From positions 1-8,025 of the forward strand of contig DTYK01000241.1 in the NCBI GenBank assembly GCA_012961925.1: DNA of 8,025 nt, read 5' to 3'. Shown piece after piece: positions 1 to 5,990 of this stretch. Positions within the stretch are counted from its first letter, which is position 1; each line of letters begins with the position of its first letter. This DNA comes from Candidatus Latescibacterota bacterium (GTDB lineage Bacteria > Latescibacterota > MVCY01 > DTYK01). A program made the position numbers and the translations under genes. The notes beneath the pieces were generated by a model. The model was given only the letters and a program-made list of their open reading frames with translations. It was not told the origin of the DNA and did no database searches.

Positions 1-156
1 ATGATTGGCCCCACGATGCCCAAATTTGAGCTTGAAGGTCTTACCTCCAAAGGCCAAACCCAGGATTTGATGTCCTAAGCAAATGCCAAAAATGGGCCTT
101 TTTCGACAGAATTTGGTAATTGGGAGAAGAAATGCCCCCTCACCAGTCACTAACTT
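1..156 (-). pseudogene. carA: carA fragment: carbamoyl-phosphate synthase small subunit, glutaminase domain piece
   Basis: CarA supplies ammonia from glutamine to carbamoyl-phosphate synthase for arginine and pyrimidine synthesis. Read on the minus strand, positions 96 to 1 encode a near-consensus class I glutamine amidotransferase segment: PIFGICLGHQ, with the nucleophile-elbow Cys codon at 79-81, followed by FGGKTFKLKFGHRGANH. The last stretch is specific to CarA rather than to other amidotransferases. The frame is open back to position 156, but residues upstream of PIFG (about 20, containing ITKFCRKR) do not look like CarA, and the N-terminal CarA domain is absent. There is no plausible start codon with a ribosome-binding site. 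The piece lies in the same frame directly after the stop codon of the GH78 3' part. It therefore looks like a truncated remnant or a rearrangement junction. What lies beyond position 1 cannot be seen, so the rest of the domain may continue outside the window. Confidence 0.75.
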
Positions 157-891
157 TCACCCATCGACATTCGGGGGAGCATCCACTGACTCCACCTTCA
201 CTTGATCTCCCTCCTTTTGTACTAAGGCGCTGATCGCAACATACGGTGTTGGTACGCTCGCCCGTGCCAATTCCAACGGCCCTAAGTGGGGGCAAATTTC
301 AAAGGTGGCAAATCCAGGAGTTAAAGGCTTAATCCCCACCACGCTTGCAGGAAGCGAATACGACACGCCCGCGGACCAGCCATGACAGAGACTGGTCCAT
401 AACGCCGGGATGGTGCCATCCTGATGCACATACTCCCAGTATGTCGTCGCCCCTTGATCCAAAAGGTTGCCCCAACATCTCTGAAGTAACTCCCACGCCT
501 GCGGCATATCCCAGCGGAAGTATCCCTCAACCTCATAGAAGTTCATCACCGGCCAGATGCAGTCATCGTGCACGGGACTACCCTCTTGACGAGGAACACT
601 GGCGTAGGTTCCATCCGACTTTCTCGGTCGTTCATGGGGAAAAGAGCCATATGGGCTCCAGAGATGTTCTTGAAGATACTTACTAACTTTTAGCGCTCGT
701 TTTTGATCGGCAAGCCCAAACAACAGTGCAAAGGCGTTCAAACTCTCTTCAACGCAGGTAAAGTTTGCCCGGTGACCGATAAATTTGTGCCGCGGCCTGC
801 GATCAATGTAGACTCCCCGGGCCGGATCCCAAAGATGCCGGTAGATGGCATATCTTAATTCATCGGCTGCCGTCAAGATATCGTCTAGCAT
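157..891 (-). CDS. GH78 alpha-L-rhamnosidase, C-terminal part (frameshifted from the upstream part)
   Basis: This is the second half of a GH78 inverting alpha-L-rhamnosidase, which releases terminal L-rhamnose from oligosaccharides or glycosides. It carries the second part of the (alpha/alpha)6 barrel and the small C-terminal beta-sandwich domain. Recognisable blocks, numbered from the ATG at 891, are GSPVHDD near residue 105, TTYWEY at 149-154, HGWSAG at 170-175, and the C-terminal GIKPLTPGF...PTPY block at 186-217. In the family the Glu of the T-x-W-E block (E153) is the one usually assigned as catalytic base. There is no convincing ribosome-binding site for an independent start at 891, and the first residues (up to about TAADEL) complete a helix begun in the other frame. 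It is therefore not a separate gene but the continuation of the 860-1864 frame. If the frames are joined, the whole enzyme is about 568 residues, short for GH78, which often has extra N-terminal domains. Confidence 0.85.
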   Translation of the reverse strand: MLDDILTAADELRYAIYRHLWDPARGVYIDRRPRHKFIGHRANFTCVEESLNAFALLFGLADQKRALKVSKYLQEHLWSPYGSFPHERPRKSDGTYASVPRQEGSPVHDDCIWPVMNFYEVEGYFRWDMPQAWELLQRCWGNLLDQGATTYWEYVHQDGTIPALWTSLCHGWSAGVSYSLPASVVGIKPLTPGFATFEICPHLGPLELARASVPTPYVAISALVQKEGDQVKVESVDAPPNVDG

Positions 892-1864
892 CCGAAGACT
901 CTCCCAACGAGGCCGCCAGAGCGGCCAGATCTAGCAAGGCCTTGTAGAAAATTGCCTCCCCGCCACCGAACACTTCCTGGCGCCCCTCTTTGGAAAGCAG
1001 GCAAAGATTATCTCGACGGTCCAGGAGCCGTTCCATGCCCGCAATGCCATTAGGGTAAAGCGCTCGCACCAGATTCAAGTCAGCAGTGTGCAAATAATAA
1101 TCGTGTAAGGCGATCACCCACCAACAACTATAATCCCATAGGGAATCGATCAGTCCGTCATCAAACTGTTTGGTGACGAAGTGACGCCAGGTGGTGGCAA
1201 AGAGCTCGCGATCTCCAAATGCATAGTAGTTAACCAGAGCCTCCACCTGAGCGTCCAGGATCCATGCCATGCGATCCCGGCGAACTCCATCCTCGTAGAC
1301 TTCCTGCATGCAGAGCCGAACCATGTGTACGCCTACCTCCCACATCTTGTTTACCCGATCATCGGAGCATTCGAACCTGCCCAGAAGTTGGACAGGGTGT
1401 CCACACGGCCGAAGTGCTATTTCTTCTATTGTCACAGGACCACTGTCGGGAACAATGCGAAGCCTGCAATAGCGGAATGCTCGACGATCCGGAGATTGCC
1501 AGGATGTTTCTCCTGCCTTCAGGTGAACTTGATCAATTTGCATTCGGGCCTCCCAATGCTCGAAATGGGGAAAGCCCCTGCCTATTGCCTCCTCCCACGA
1601 CTCCCCATAGAAGCAGGTGATCTCACAACCTGCACCGGATAGAGAAAGGATCAAATAGCCAACCTCCTCCCTGTCCCAGCCTAAGATAAACTCCGTAGGT
1701 TGGTCAACGGTTTGAGGAAGATAAACCTCCCGCAGGTTCCGAACCTGTGGGAGGTTCGGTGGAGGTTCAATCGTTGCCAGGCCGGAATCCTGAGCAGCAG
1801 GAGAGGTGAGATAGGCATTAGGAAGAATTAGATGATCAAATAAGAAAGAATTCTTGTCAGCCAT
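860..1864 (-). CDS. GH78 alpha-L-rhamnosidase, N-terminal part (frameshifted)
   Basis: This is the first half of the same GH78 enzyme. From an ATG at 1864 the product has an N-terminal beta-sandwich region (about residues 10-155), then the start of the (alpha/alpha)6 barrel. The barrel opens with GRFECSDDRVNKMWEVG, followed by LCMQEVYEDGVRRDRMAW, the GH78 substrate-pocket block rich in Asp and Arg, and then ALVNYYAFGD. Where many relatives have W-x-G-D after the RDR motif, this protein has WILD. The ATG at 1864 is preferred because AGAGAG lies 6 bases upstream. An in-frame TTG at 1924 would add 20 residues with no family-like content. The reading frame leaves the family alignment after RRYL and hits a stop at 860, while the correct continuation is one base over in the 157-891 frame. 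There is no signal peptide, so the enzyme is predicted cytoplasmic. It lies 216 bases after the GH42-like gene in the same direction. Confidence 0.85.
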   Translation of the reverse strand: MADKNSFLFDHLILPNAYLTSPAAQDSGLATIEPPPNLPQVRNLREVYLPQTVDQPTEFILGWDREEVGYLILSLSGAGCEITCFYGESWEEAIGRGFPHFEHWEARMQIDQVHLKAGETSWQSPDRRAFRYCRLRIVPDSGPVTIEEIALRPCGHPVQLLGRFECSDDRVNKMWEVGVHMVRLCMQEVYEDGVRRDRMAWILDAQVEALVNYYAFGDRELFATTWRHFVTKQFDDGLIDSLWDYSCWWVIALHDYYLHTADLNLVRALYPNGIAGMERLLDRRDNLCLLSKEGRQEVFGGGEAIFYKALLDLAALAASLGESSDARRYLDGSR

Positions 1865-2096
1865 TGTTAACTCTCTTAGGTCGTCTGTCTGGGCAAGAAA
1901 GGTCCAACTTCCCGCAGGCTCCAAACCCGCTGCAGATTAAGAAGTAAGCCCCTATGAGCATATAGCTCCTATTCCAGCCCAATTCATTGGGCTTTGCTTC
2001 AAAGTAGCGGGGCGACTCATCGCCACGCGAAAGGTTCTCATCGTGCAAGTTTCGGACATAAGGGATGGGAGGTTGGAATATTACCCCTGAACAATA
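1857..2096 (-). other. spacer with an open frame of unknown identity before the GH78 gene
   Basis: The gap between the GH42-like stop (2081) and the GH78 start is not obviously empty. One minus-strand frame stays open for about 79 codons, overlaps the end of the GH42-like gene, and ends with a TGA at 1857-1859 that overlaps the GH78 start in ATGGCTGA. Its translation has protein-like stretches, for example PYVRNLHDENLSRGDESPRY and, further on, LGWNRSYMLIGAYFLI, then degenerates into a Cys/Arg-rich tail. No ATG start with a ribosome-binding site is present; the only candidate start is a TTG at 2048 without one. It could be a remnant of a deleted gene or a chance open frame. I do not recognise the family. 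No promoter or terminator is evident in the spacer. Confidence 0.25.
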
Positions 2097-4363
2097 TCAA
2101 ACACCTTAACAGCCGCAACCCCCAGGGCTGTGTTAAACGACCAGCCTGTGGCTTCAGAGATCTCCGCACCTTCATCCTCCAAACAATTCCTGACCTTCCA
2201 GGTTTCTACGGGGGCAAATCCCAGTCGGGCGGCATTGAGCTGAACCTTCAAATCGTGCTCCCGATCGTCTGCCTCGACCAGAATCAGCAGGTAACCATCC
2301 TCGCGGCGGCGCATCCCGGCGTAGAGCTGGCCATCAACTCGTTTTCCCTCCCTCGAGGTCACATAGACCAGAGGATCAAGGCCTGCTTCTCTGGGCACGC
2401 TCAGCACAAAGGCGCCGAAGATGTTCTCGTCGGTGCCAAGTTGAACACCGAGATAGATACACTGCCCTCGGCCAAAACGATGGCGGGTAACAACCGGCAA
2501 CTTAGCCTGCCAGCCGTATTCGGCCAGCACCTCCACATTGTCTGTCTTGAGGGTCAATCTTTCAAGATAATCACCTCGCACATTTGCCCCGGCCTTTACG
2601 ATCCCGAAATCCCTCTGCCAACACATATCGTGGGTGCCGAATTCAGGAACGGCCAGAGGAGAGGCCACCACACCAGCCGCTTCGGCCAAAGGTTCGATCA
2701 TGCAACCGTATGCTTTGCCCAACTGGTCGTATTGACCAGCCCCCGGGCAAAGAACCAGGGTGCCGCCTGCCTTCACATACTCCCTGAGCCGGTTGCCATT
2801 CTTCCATGATATGTACGGGATACACGGGGCAAAGATCACGGCATAGTCACCCGCCTTTCCATCGGCCAACTCTTTTTCGGTCAAAATAGCCGACTCGCAC
2901 ATATAATGCCCATCCAGCAGAGCTTTCAAGATCTTCATCGCCAGCTTAGATTGCCGAGACGGTAGCCGCAGGGAGGTCTCGTCTAAGATGAGAATCCCGA
3001 TCTTGAGAGGAAAGGGAGCAGAAGCTGACAGCCGCCCACCAATTTGAGCAACTGCCTCATTGATGGCTTTGTACTCATACCAGGTGGGTTTCTTAGTTCC
3101 ATCTTCGTTGATGATTGAAAGTCCTTCCCCTTTCAGATCCCATACATTCACCCCTATAGCCCCCATGGCCTGAGCTGTCCAGAAGGTACGGCGGACGTAT
3201 TTCACAGGATCCTCCGACATCGGGGAACGATCATCGCGACAGAACATAAAGTAGCCGAGGGGATCGCCGGCGATTTCATTGAGCTGATGGGGGGGCGATG
3301 AGGCACCCCGAGAACAGGCCAGGTAGAACATATTTCGCTCAGGCGTCTCCTCGAACTGCTGTACTCCCAGGTGGTCCACGGCCTCTGGGCCGGTGAGATA
3401 GTTCCAGCGTGCCTCTTTGTTCCAGCCGTCGTAGTAGCCAGCCAATCCCACATTAAACTCGTCGATGATGGGACGGTCATCAAGCGCCTTGATCCAGCCG
3501 GCCACCGTGCGCACAAAGCGGGTCATGCTCTCTAACTTAAAGCAGTGCCAGTCCCACCAGGCGGCGTTCCAGTTGTTCAAAATTCTGCCCTTGAAATCCT
3601 GATTGGGCTTGTATCGGATTGGCGGCTCCACCTCGACCCAATCCCCGTAGGCAGGCTCAGCACCCCAACGGTGAGCAAGCCCGGCCAGGGTGTGTTCCTT
3701 CCCAAGCCACTCTCTAAACGCCTTGCGATTGAACTCGTCGTATCCGGTCTCCATCATACCCACATGCTTCTTATAGTACGGCTTGTAACCCCAGATTTCG
3801 CCCATCAGGTTCCAATGAAGCAGATGCGGCAGGTCTTTGAAGTGGTTCACCACCACAGTGATGAATTCCTCCAGGACCCTCAGAAACGATGGATCGTGGA
3901 TGGGTTGATTTTGAAAGACATAGGGATCGCCGATGATCTGGTGTCCATGAACCTCCCGGAGGCGGGGGTCATTGAGCTCTAAATCGGTCTCTTTGTAAAG
4001 TCCTTCATAATCGAGGAGAAATTCTTCACCCTCTTCGGTACAGATTCGCCATCCGTGCTTCAGGACGAACTCTCTGGGAAAGCGGCTGGCTGAAAAATCA
4101 ATGGTCAGCACCGTCTTCAAGCCCAGTTGGGCGATGGCATCCGTGTACTGGTCCCAGAGATCAAAGTTCCACTTTTTGCCATCCCAGAGCCACTCTCCCC
4201 GCACCCAGTTGTCAATGCAGGTCATCCCAACTTCCTTGGCTTGCTGGAGGCATTTCAGATCGCCCTTGTCCTTGAACCGAAAGAAAGTAGCCCAGCCAGT
4301 GGAGATAAAGAATGGTTTGCCATCGTAATACCAACAGCCGTTTTTGCTCTCAAATCGCGCCAA
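2081..4363 (-). CDS. GH42-like beta-galactosidase / glycoside hydrolase with trimerisation-type domain
   Basis: This 760-residue protein has the layout of a GH42-type retaining glycosidase, which hydrolyses beta-galactosides or related sugars. Residues about 1-440 look like a TIM barrel opening with YYDGKPFFISTGW, with strand motifs LTIDFS (86-91) and GVNVWDLKG (404-412). Residues about 450-660 resemble the glutamine-amidotransferase-like beta-galactosidase trimerisation domain (DYAVIFAPCIPY, LREYVKAGGTLVL). A beta-rich C-terminal domain follows (about 675-760). By position and context E189 in HWNLMGEIWG is the likely acid/base and E363 in HQLNEIAGDP the likely nucleophile. These motifs deviate from textbook GH42, so a divergent or GH42-related family is possible. 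The start is a TTG, because GGAGGT lies 3 bases upstream and the first in-frame ATG is 48 residues later. No signal peptide is seen, so it is presumably cytoplasmic. It follows the URO-D gene after a 217-base spacer. Confidence 0.8.
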   Translation of the reverse strand: MARFESKNGCWYYDGKPFFISTGWATFFRFKDKGDLKCLQQAKEVGMTCIDNWVRGEWLWDGKKWNFDLWDQYTDAIAQLGLKTVLTIDFSASRFPREFVLKHGWRICTEEGEEFLLDYEGLYKETDLELNDPRLREVHGHQIIGDPYVFQNQPIHDPSFLRVLEEFITVVVNHFKDLPHLLHWNLMGEIWGYKPYYKKHVGMMETGYDEFNRKAFREWLGKEHTLAGLAHRWGAEPAYGDWVEVEPPIRYKPNQDFKGRILNNWNAAWWDWHCFKLESMTRFVRTVAGWIKALDDRPIIDEFNVGLAGYYDGWNKEARWNYLTGPEAVDHLGVQQFEETPERNMFYLACSRGASSPPHQLNEIAGDPLGYFMFCRDDRSPMSEDPVKYVRRTFWTAQAMGAIGVNVWDLKGEGLSIINEDGTKKPTWYEYKAINEAVAQIGGRLSASAPFPLKIGILILDETSLRLPSRQSKLAMKILKALLDGHYMCESAILTEKELADGKAGDYAVIFAPCIPYISWKNGNRLREYVKAGGTLVLCPGAGQYDQLGKAYGCMIEPLAEAAGVVASPLAVPEFGTHDMCWQRDFGIVKAGANVRGDYLERLTLKTDNVEVLAEYGWQAKLPVVTRHRFGRGQCIYLGVQLGTDENIFGAFVLSVPREAGLDPLVYVTSREGKRVDGQLYAGMRRREDGYLLILVEADDREHDLKVQLNAARLGFAPVETWKVRNCLEDEGAEISEATGWSFNTALGVAAVKVFDIVQG

Positions 4364-4366
4364 GTG

Positions 4367-4372
4367 ACCTCC
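4367..4372 (-). promoter_or_regulatory. ribosome-binding site fixing a TTG start of the GH42-like gene
   Basis: The minus strand reads GGAGGT followed by CAC and then TTG. This near-perfect Shine-Dalgarno supports the TTG at 4361-4363 as the real start. The 3-base spacer after the T is short but workable. Confidence 0.7.
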
Positions 4373-4407
4373 GTTTTTGAATATTATGGGATTTTACAGT
4401 TATTGTC

Positions 4408-4423
4408 TTGTTGAATTTCACAA
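4408..4423. promoter_or_regulatory. operator-like imperfect palindrome upstream of the GH42-like gene
   Basis: The plus strand reads TTGTTGAATTTCACAA. The outer four bases on each side and the central AATT are self-complementary (TTGT..AATT..ACAA). It lies about 45-60 bases before the GH42-like start in AT-rich DNA, where a promoter and repressor site would be expected. No clear -35/-10 pair could be matched around it, so its role as an operator is only a possibility. Confidence 0.2.
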
Positions 4424-4467
4424 CATGCGATATTCCTATACACTTAAATTCCAGCATTCACGTAGGA

Positions 4468-4507
4468 GGGCTCTCCAGAGCCCGATTCTATTGGCGTCTC
4501 GAGACGC
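4468..4507. repeat. pair of short palindromes, possible REP-like interspersed element
   Basis: Two GC-rich palindromes stand 10 bases apart in an otherwise AT-rich spacer. GGGCTCTCCAGAGCCC (4468-4483) can form a 6-base stem with a 4-base loop. GCGTCTCGAGACGC (4494-4507) is a perfect 14-base palindrome. Neither is followed by a T tract on either strand, so they do not look like Rho-independent terminators. The paired-hairpin layout in an intergenic space is typical of dispersed REP-like elements, or of an mRNA-stabilising structure after the URO-D gene. Confidence 0.5.
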
Positions 4508-4561
4508 TTCCTAAACCCCGCTGAATTTATCTTCCTTTTTCTGTGTTTTTCACGCTCTGCA

Positions 4562-4585
4562 ATTAGAACTAACATTAGAACTAAC
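4562..4585. repeat. 12-base tandem duplication over the URO-D stop codon
   Basis: ATTAGAACTAAC occurs twice in perfect tandem (4562-4573 and 4574-4585). On the coding strand the unit contains both TAG and TAA in the URO-D reading frame, so the gene ends at the TAG at 4581-4583 followed by three further in-frame stops. It looks like a recent slippage duplication with no effect on the protein. Confidence 0.8.
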
Positions 4586-5828
4586 ATTTACCGTCAATAA
4601 TATCATTTAACCTATTTCGATAATACTTAAACCCCTCCCAATCCACTTCGGGTGGAATGAAATGATCTCCGAAGGGAATGAATCCTCCCGACTTCAGCAC
4701 TTCTCTTACCGGTTTCAATATCTCATCTATTCTCTTCCTGCCCAGACATATCTCCGATTTTGGAATGCCTCCCATCAAAGCCAGTTGCGGAAAGTCCTTC
4801 CTGACTTTTACAATATCCATACCGCAGGCTGCTTCAAAGGGAAACATTCCCGTTACGCCCGCTTCTACGAACAGCGGTATAATCGACATACAGTACCCGT
4901 CAGTATCAACAAAGATCAAATTAACCCCCTTCGTCTTCACAAACTCAATTAATCGCTTGTAATATGGCAGCATAAATTCCTTAATTATGGAGTCTGATAC
5001 CATCGGCCCCTTTCCGAAGGAAATATCTTCCCATATCTGCAGATGGTCTATCTCAACCTCCGCCACTACCTCTGAGAATACAGCGATCCATAAGTTCGTG
5101 AACGTATCCAGGATGCCATGTACCAGTTCTGGATCATCATAATACATATAGAACAGGTTCTCATATCCAATCAGGTGCGCCAGGGTTCCAAAAAATCCTA
5201 ATGGATATCCTCCCAGTCCGAGCGGATAATCTCTGTTTCTATACTCTACTACTAAATTGTCCCAATTTTCTGGCAGCCTTTCTCTGATATTGTTGAAATT
5301 AATCCTTTCTTCTTTTAGTTGTTGCCAGGATTGTCTATCTTTGATCGGCCATTCCCATCCCGAGGGCATTGTGGCCGATTTTTTCAGGTAGACTCTGACT
5401 ACTCCGTCCAAATCTCTATATTTAAGGTGGTCATCATCCTCTTCAATAACTTCAATGTCAAACATGGGATAGAAGAACAGGTTCAAGTCCACCAGTTGCT
5501 GGGTCTGATCCATGCCGAAGTAATCTCTTACATCCTGATCAAGGGCAAAGCCCTGCGTGGGCCAATACAATCCCCCTGCCATTATCGCATAGCCATCGGG
5601 GTACTCTCCCTCTGCAACGTACTTATTATTACAAGTCCAGGCCTTAGTGTAAATGGACGAGGAAACGGTGGTGTATTTGTCGGGAATTGCGGCTGGGTTG
5701 ATTTTGGGCAAACCCTGTTTATACCAATTATTAATGGTCTTGCCCCAATAACCAAATTCCCATTTTAGCGTGGGAACATCGGCGTTGAAATGCTGCATCA
5801 CTTCTAAGAATCTCTCTCGTGTATTCAT
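4581..5828 (-). CDS. uroporphyrinogen decarboxylase (URO-D) superfamily protein, not HemE
   Basis: This 415-residue protein belongs to the URO-D TIM-barrel superfamily, which includes haem-pathway HemE and corrinoid/coenzyme M methyltransferases such as MtaA. Superfamily blocks (numbered from the ATG at 5828) are LQIWEDISFGKGPMVS near 263-278, VDTDGYC at 307-313, PFEAACGMD at 330-338, ALMGGIPK near 350-357, and IPFGDHFIPPEVDW near 384-397. The N-terminal Arg-rich RQAGR motif of true HemE is absent; the protein starts with RERFLEVMQHFNADVPTLKW, as in the MtaA-like and sugar-cluster paralogues. The start at 5828 is chosen because GGAGG lies 8 bases upstream; an ATG at 5855 has no such site. Sampled stretches are more AT-rich than the glycosidase genes, hinting at separate origin. 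Its substrate is unknown. A corrinoid-dependent methyl transfer, perhaps linked to methylated sugars, is a hypothesis only. No corrinoid protein or partner methyltransferase is in the window. Confidence 0.85.
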   Translation of the reverse strand: MNTRERFLEVMQHFNADVPTLKWEFGYWGKTINNWYKQGLPKINPAAIPDKYTTVSSSIYTKAWTCNNKYVAEGEYPDGYAIMAGGLYWPTQGFALDQDVRDYFGMDQTQQLVDLNLFFYPMFDIEVIEEDDDHLKYRDLDGVVRVYLKKSATMPSGWEWPIKDRQSWQQLKEERINFNNIRERLPENWDNLVVEYRNRDYPLGLGGYPLGFFGTLAHLIGYENLFYMYYDDPELVHGILDTFTNLWIAVFSEVVAEVEIDHLQIWEDISFGKGPMVSDSIIKEFMLPYYKRLIEFVKTKGVNLIFVDTDGYCMSIIPLFVEAGVTGMFPFEAACGMDIVKVRKDFPQLALMGGIPKSEICLGRKRIDEILKPVREVLKSGGFIPFGDHFIPPEVDWEGFKYYRNRLNDIIDGKC

Positions 5829-5836
5829 TGGTAGTT

Positions 5837-5841
5837 CCTCC
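5837..5841 (-). promoter_or_regulatory. ribosome-binding site deciding the URO-D start
   Basis: The minus strand reads GAGGAGGAA, with GGAGG ending 8 bases before the ATG at 5826-5828. Because it lies inside the frame opened by the ATG at 5855, it argues for initiation at the second ATG and a product nine residues shorter. Confidence 0.75.
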
Positions 5842-5902
5842 TCATTTATGTTCATAGTATCCTAAAATTGCATTAGGCGTTGAGGATTAAATAATTGGTC
5901 TG

Positions 5903-5970
5903 CCTCACGCAAGGGCGCAAAGGGCCTCTTGCCTTTGGAAAGGGGTTTTTCTCTGCGGCTTTGTGTGAGG
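5903..5970. repeat. imperfect inverted repeat (hairpin element) between GH127 and URO-D genes
   Basis: The arm CCTCACGCAAGGGCGCAAAG (5903-5922) pairs with the reverse complement of CTCTGCGGCTTTGTGTGAGG (5951-5970) at 16 of 20 positions. Inside the 28-base loop there is a smaller inverted repeat, CCTTTGGAAAGG. Sequences of this CTCACGCAAAGGCGCAAAG style are, to my knowledge, common as dispersed non-coding repeats in environmental bacterial genomes. It occupies much of the 162-base spacer. No T tract follows it on the minus strand (the next bases are CAGACCAATT), so it is not a standard terminator. Confidence 0.55.
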
Positions 5971-5990
5971 AAGACTGGAAGGCTCTGCCT

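Noticed and set aside
863..889. Programmed +1 frameshifting to join the GH78 halves
   Set aside because: There is no slippery codon followed by a stop or rare codon at the junction, and no stimulatory signal such as an internal Shine-Dalgarno; mutation or sequencing error is simpler.
1994..2809. A 271-codon plus-strand open frame
   Set aside because: It lies almost wholly antisense to the GH42-like gene, has no ribosome-binding site, and its translation is low-complexity with no family motif; the minus-strand frame has clear glycosidase features.
4468..4507. The palindromes as a Rho-independent terminator of the URO-D gene
   Set aside because: No T tract follows either stem on the minus strand, and the stems are about 75-115 bases beyond the stop.
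4581..5828. Annotating the URO-D protein as haem-biosynthetic HemE
   Set aside because: The N-terminal RQAGR substrate-binding motif is missing, and there are no haem genes nearby.
5856..5902. A sigma-70 promoter before the URO-D gene
   Set aside because: AT-rich DNA includes a GATACT-like hexamer, but no -35 match at suitable spacing could be found.
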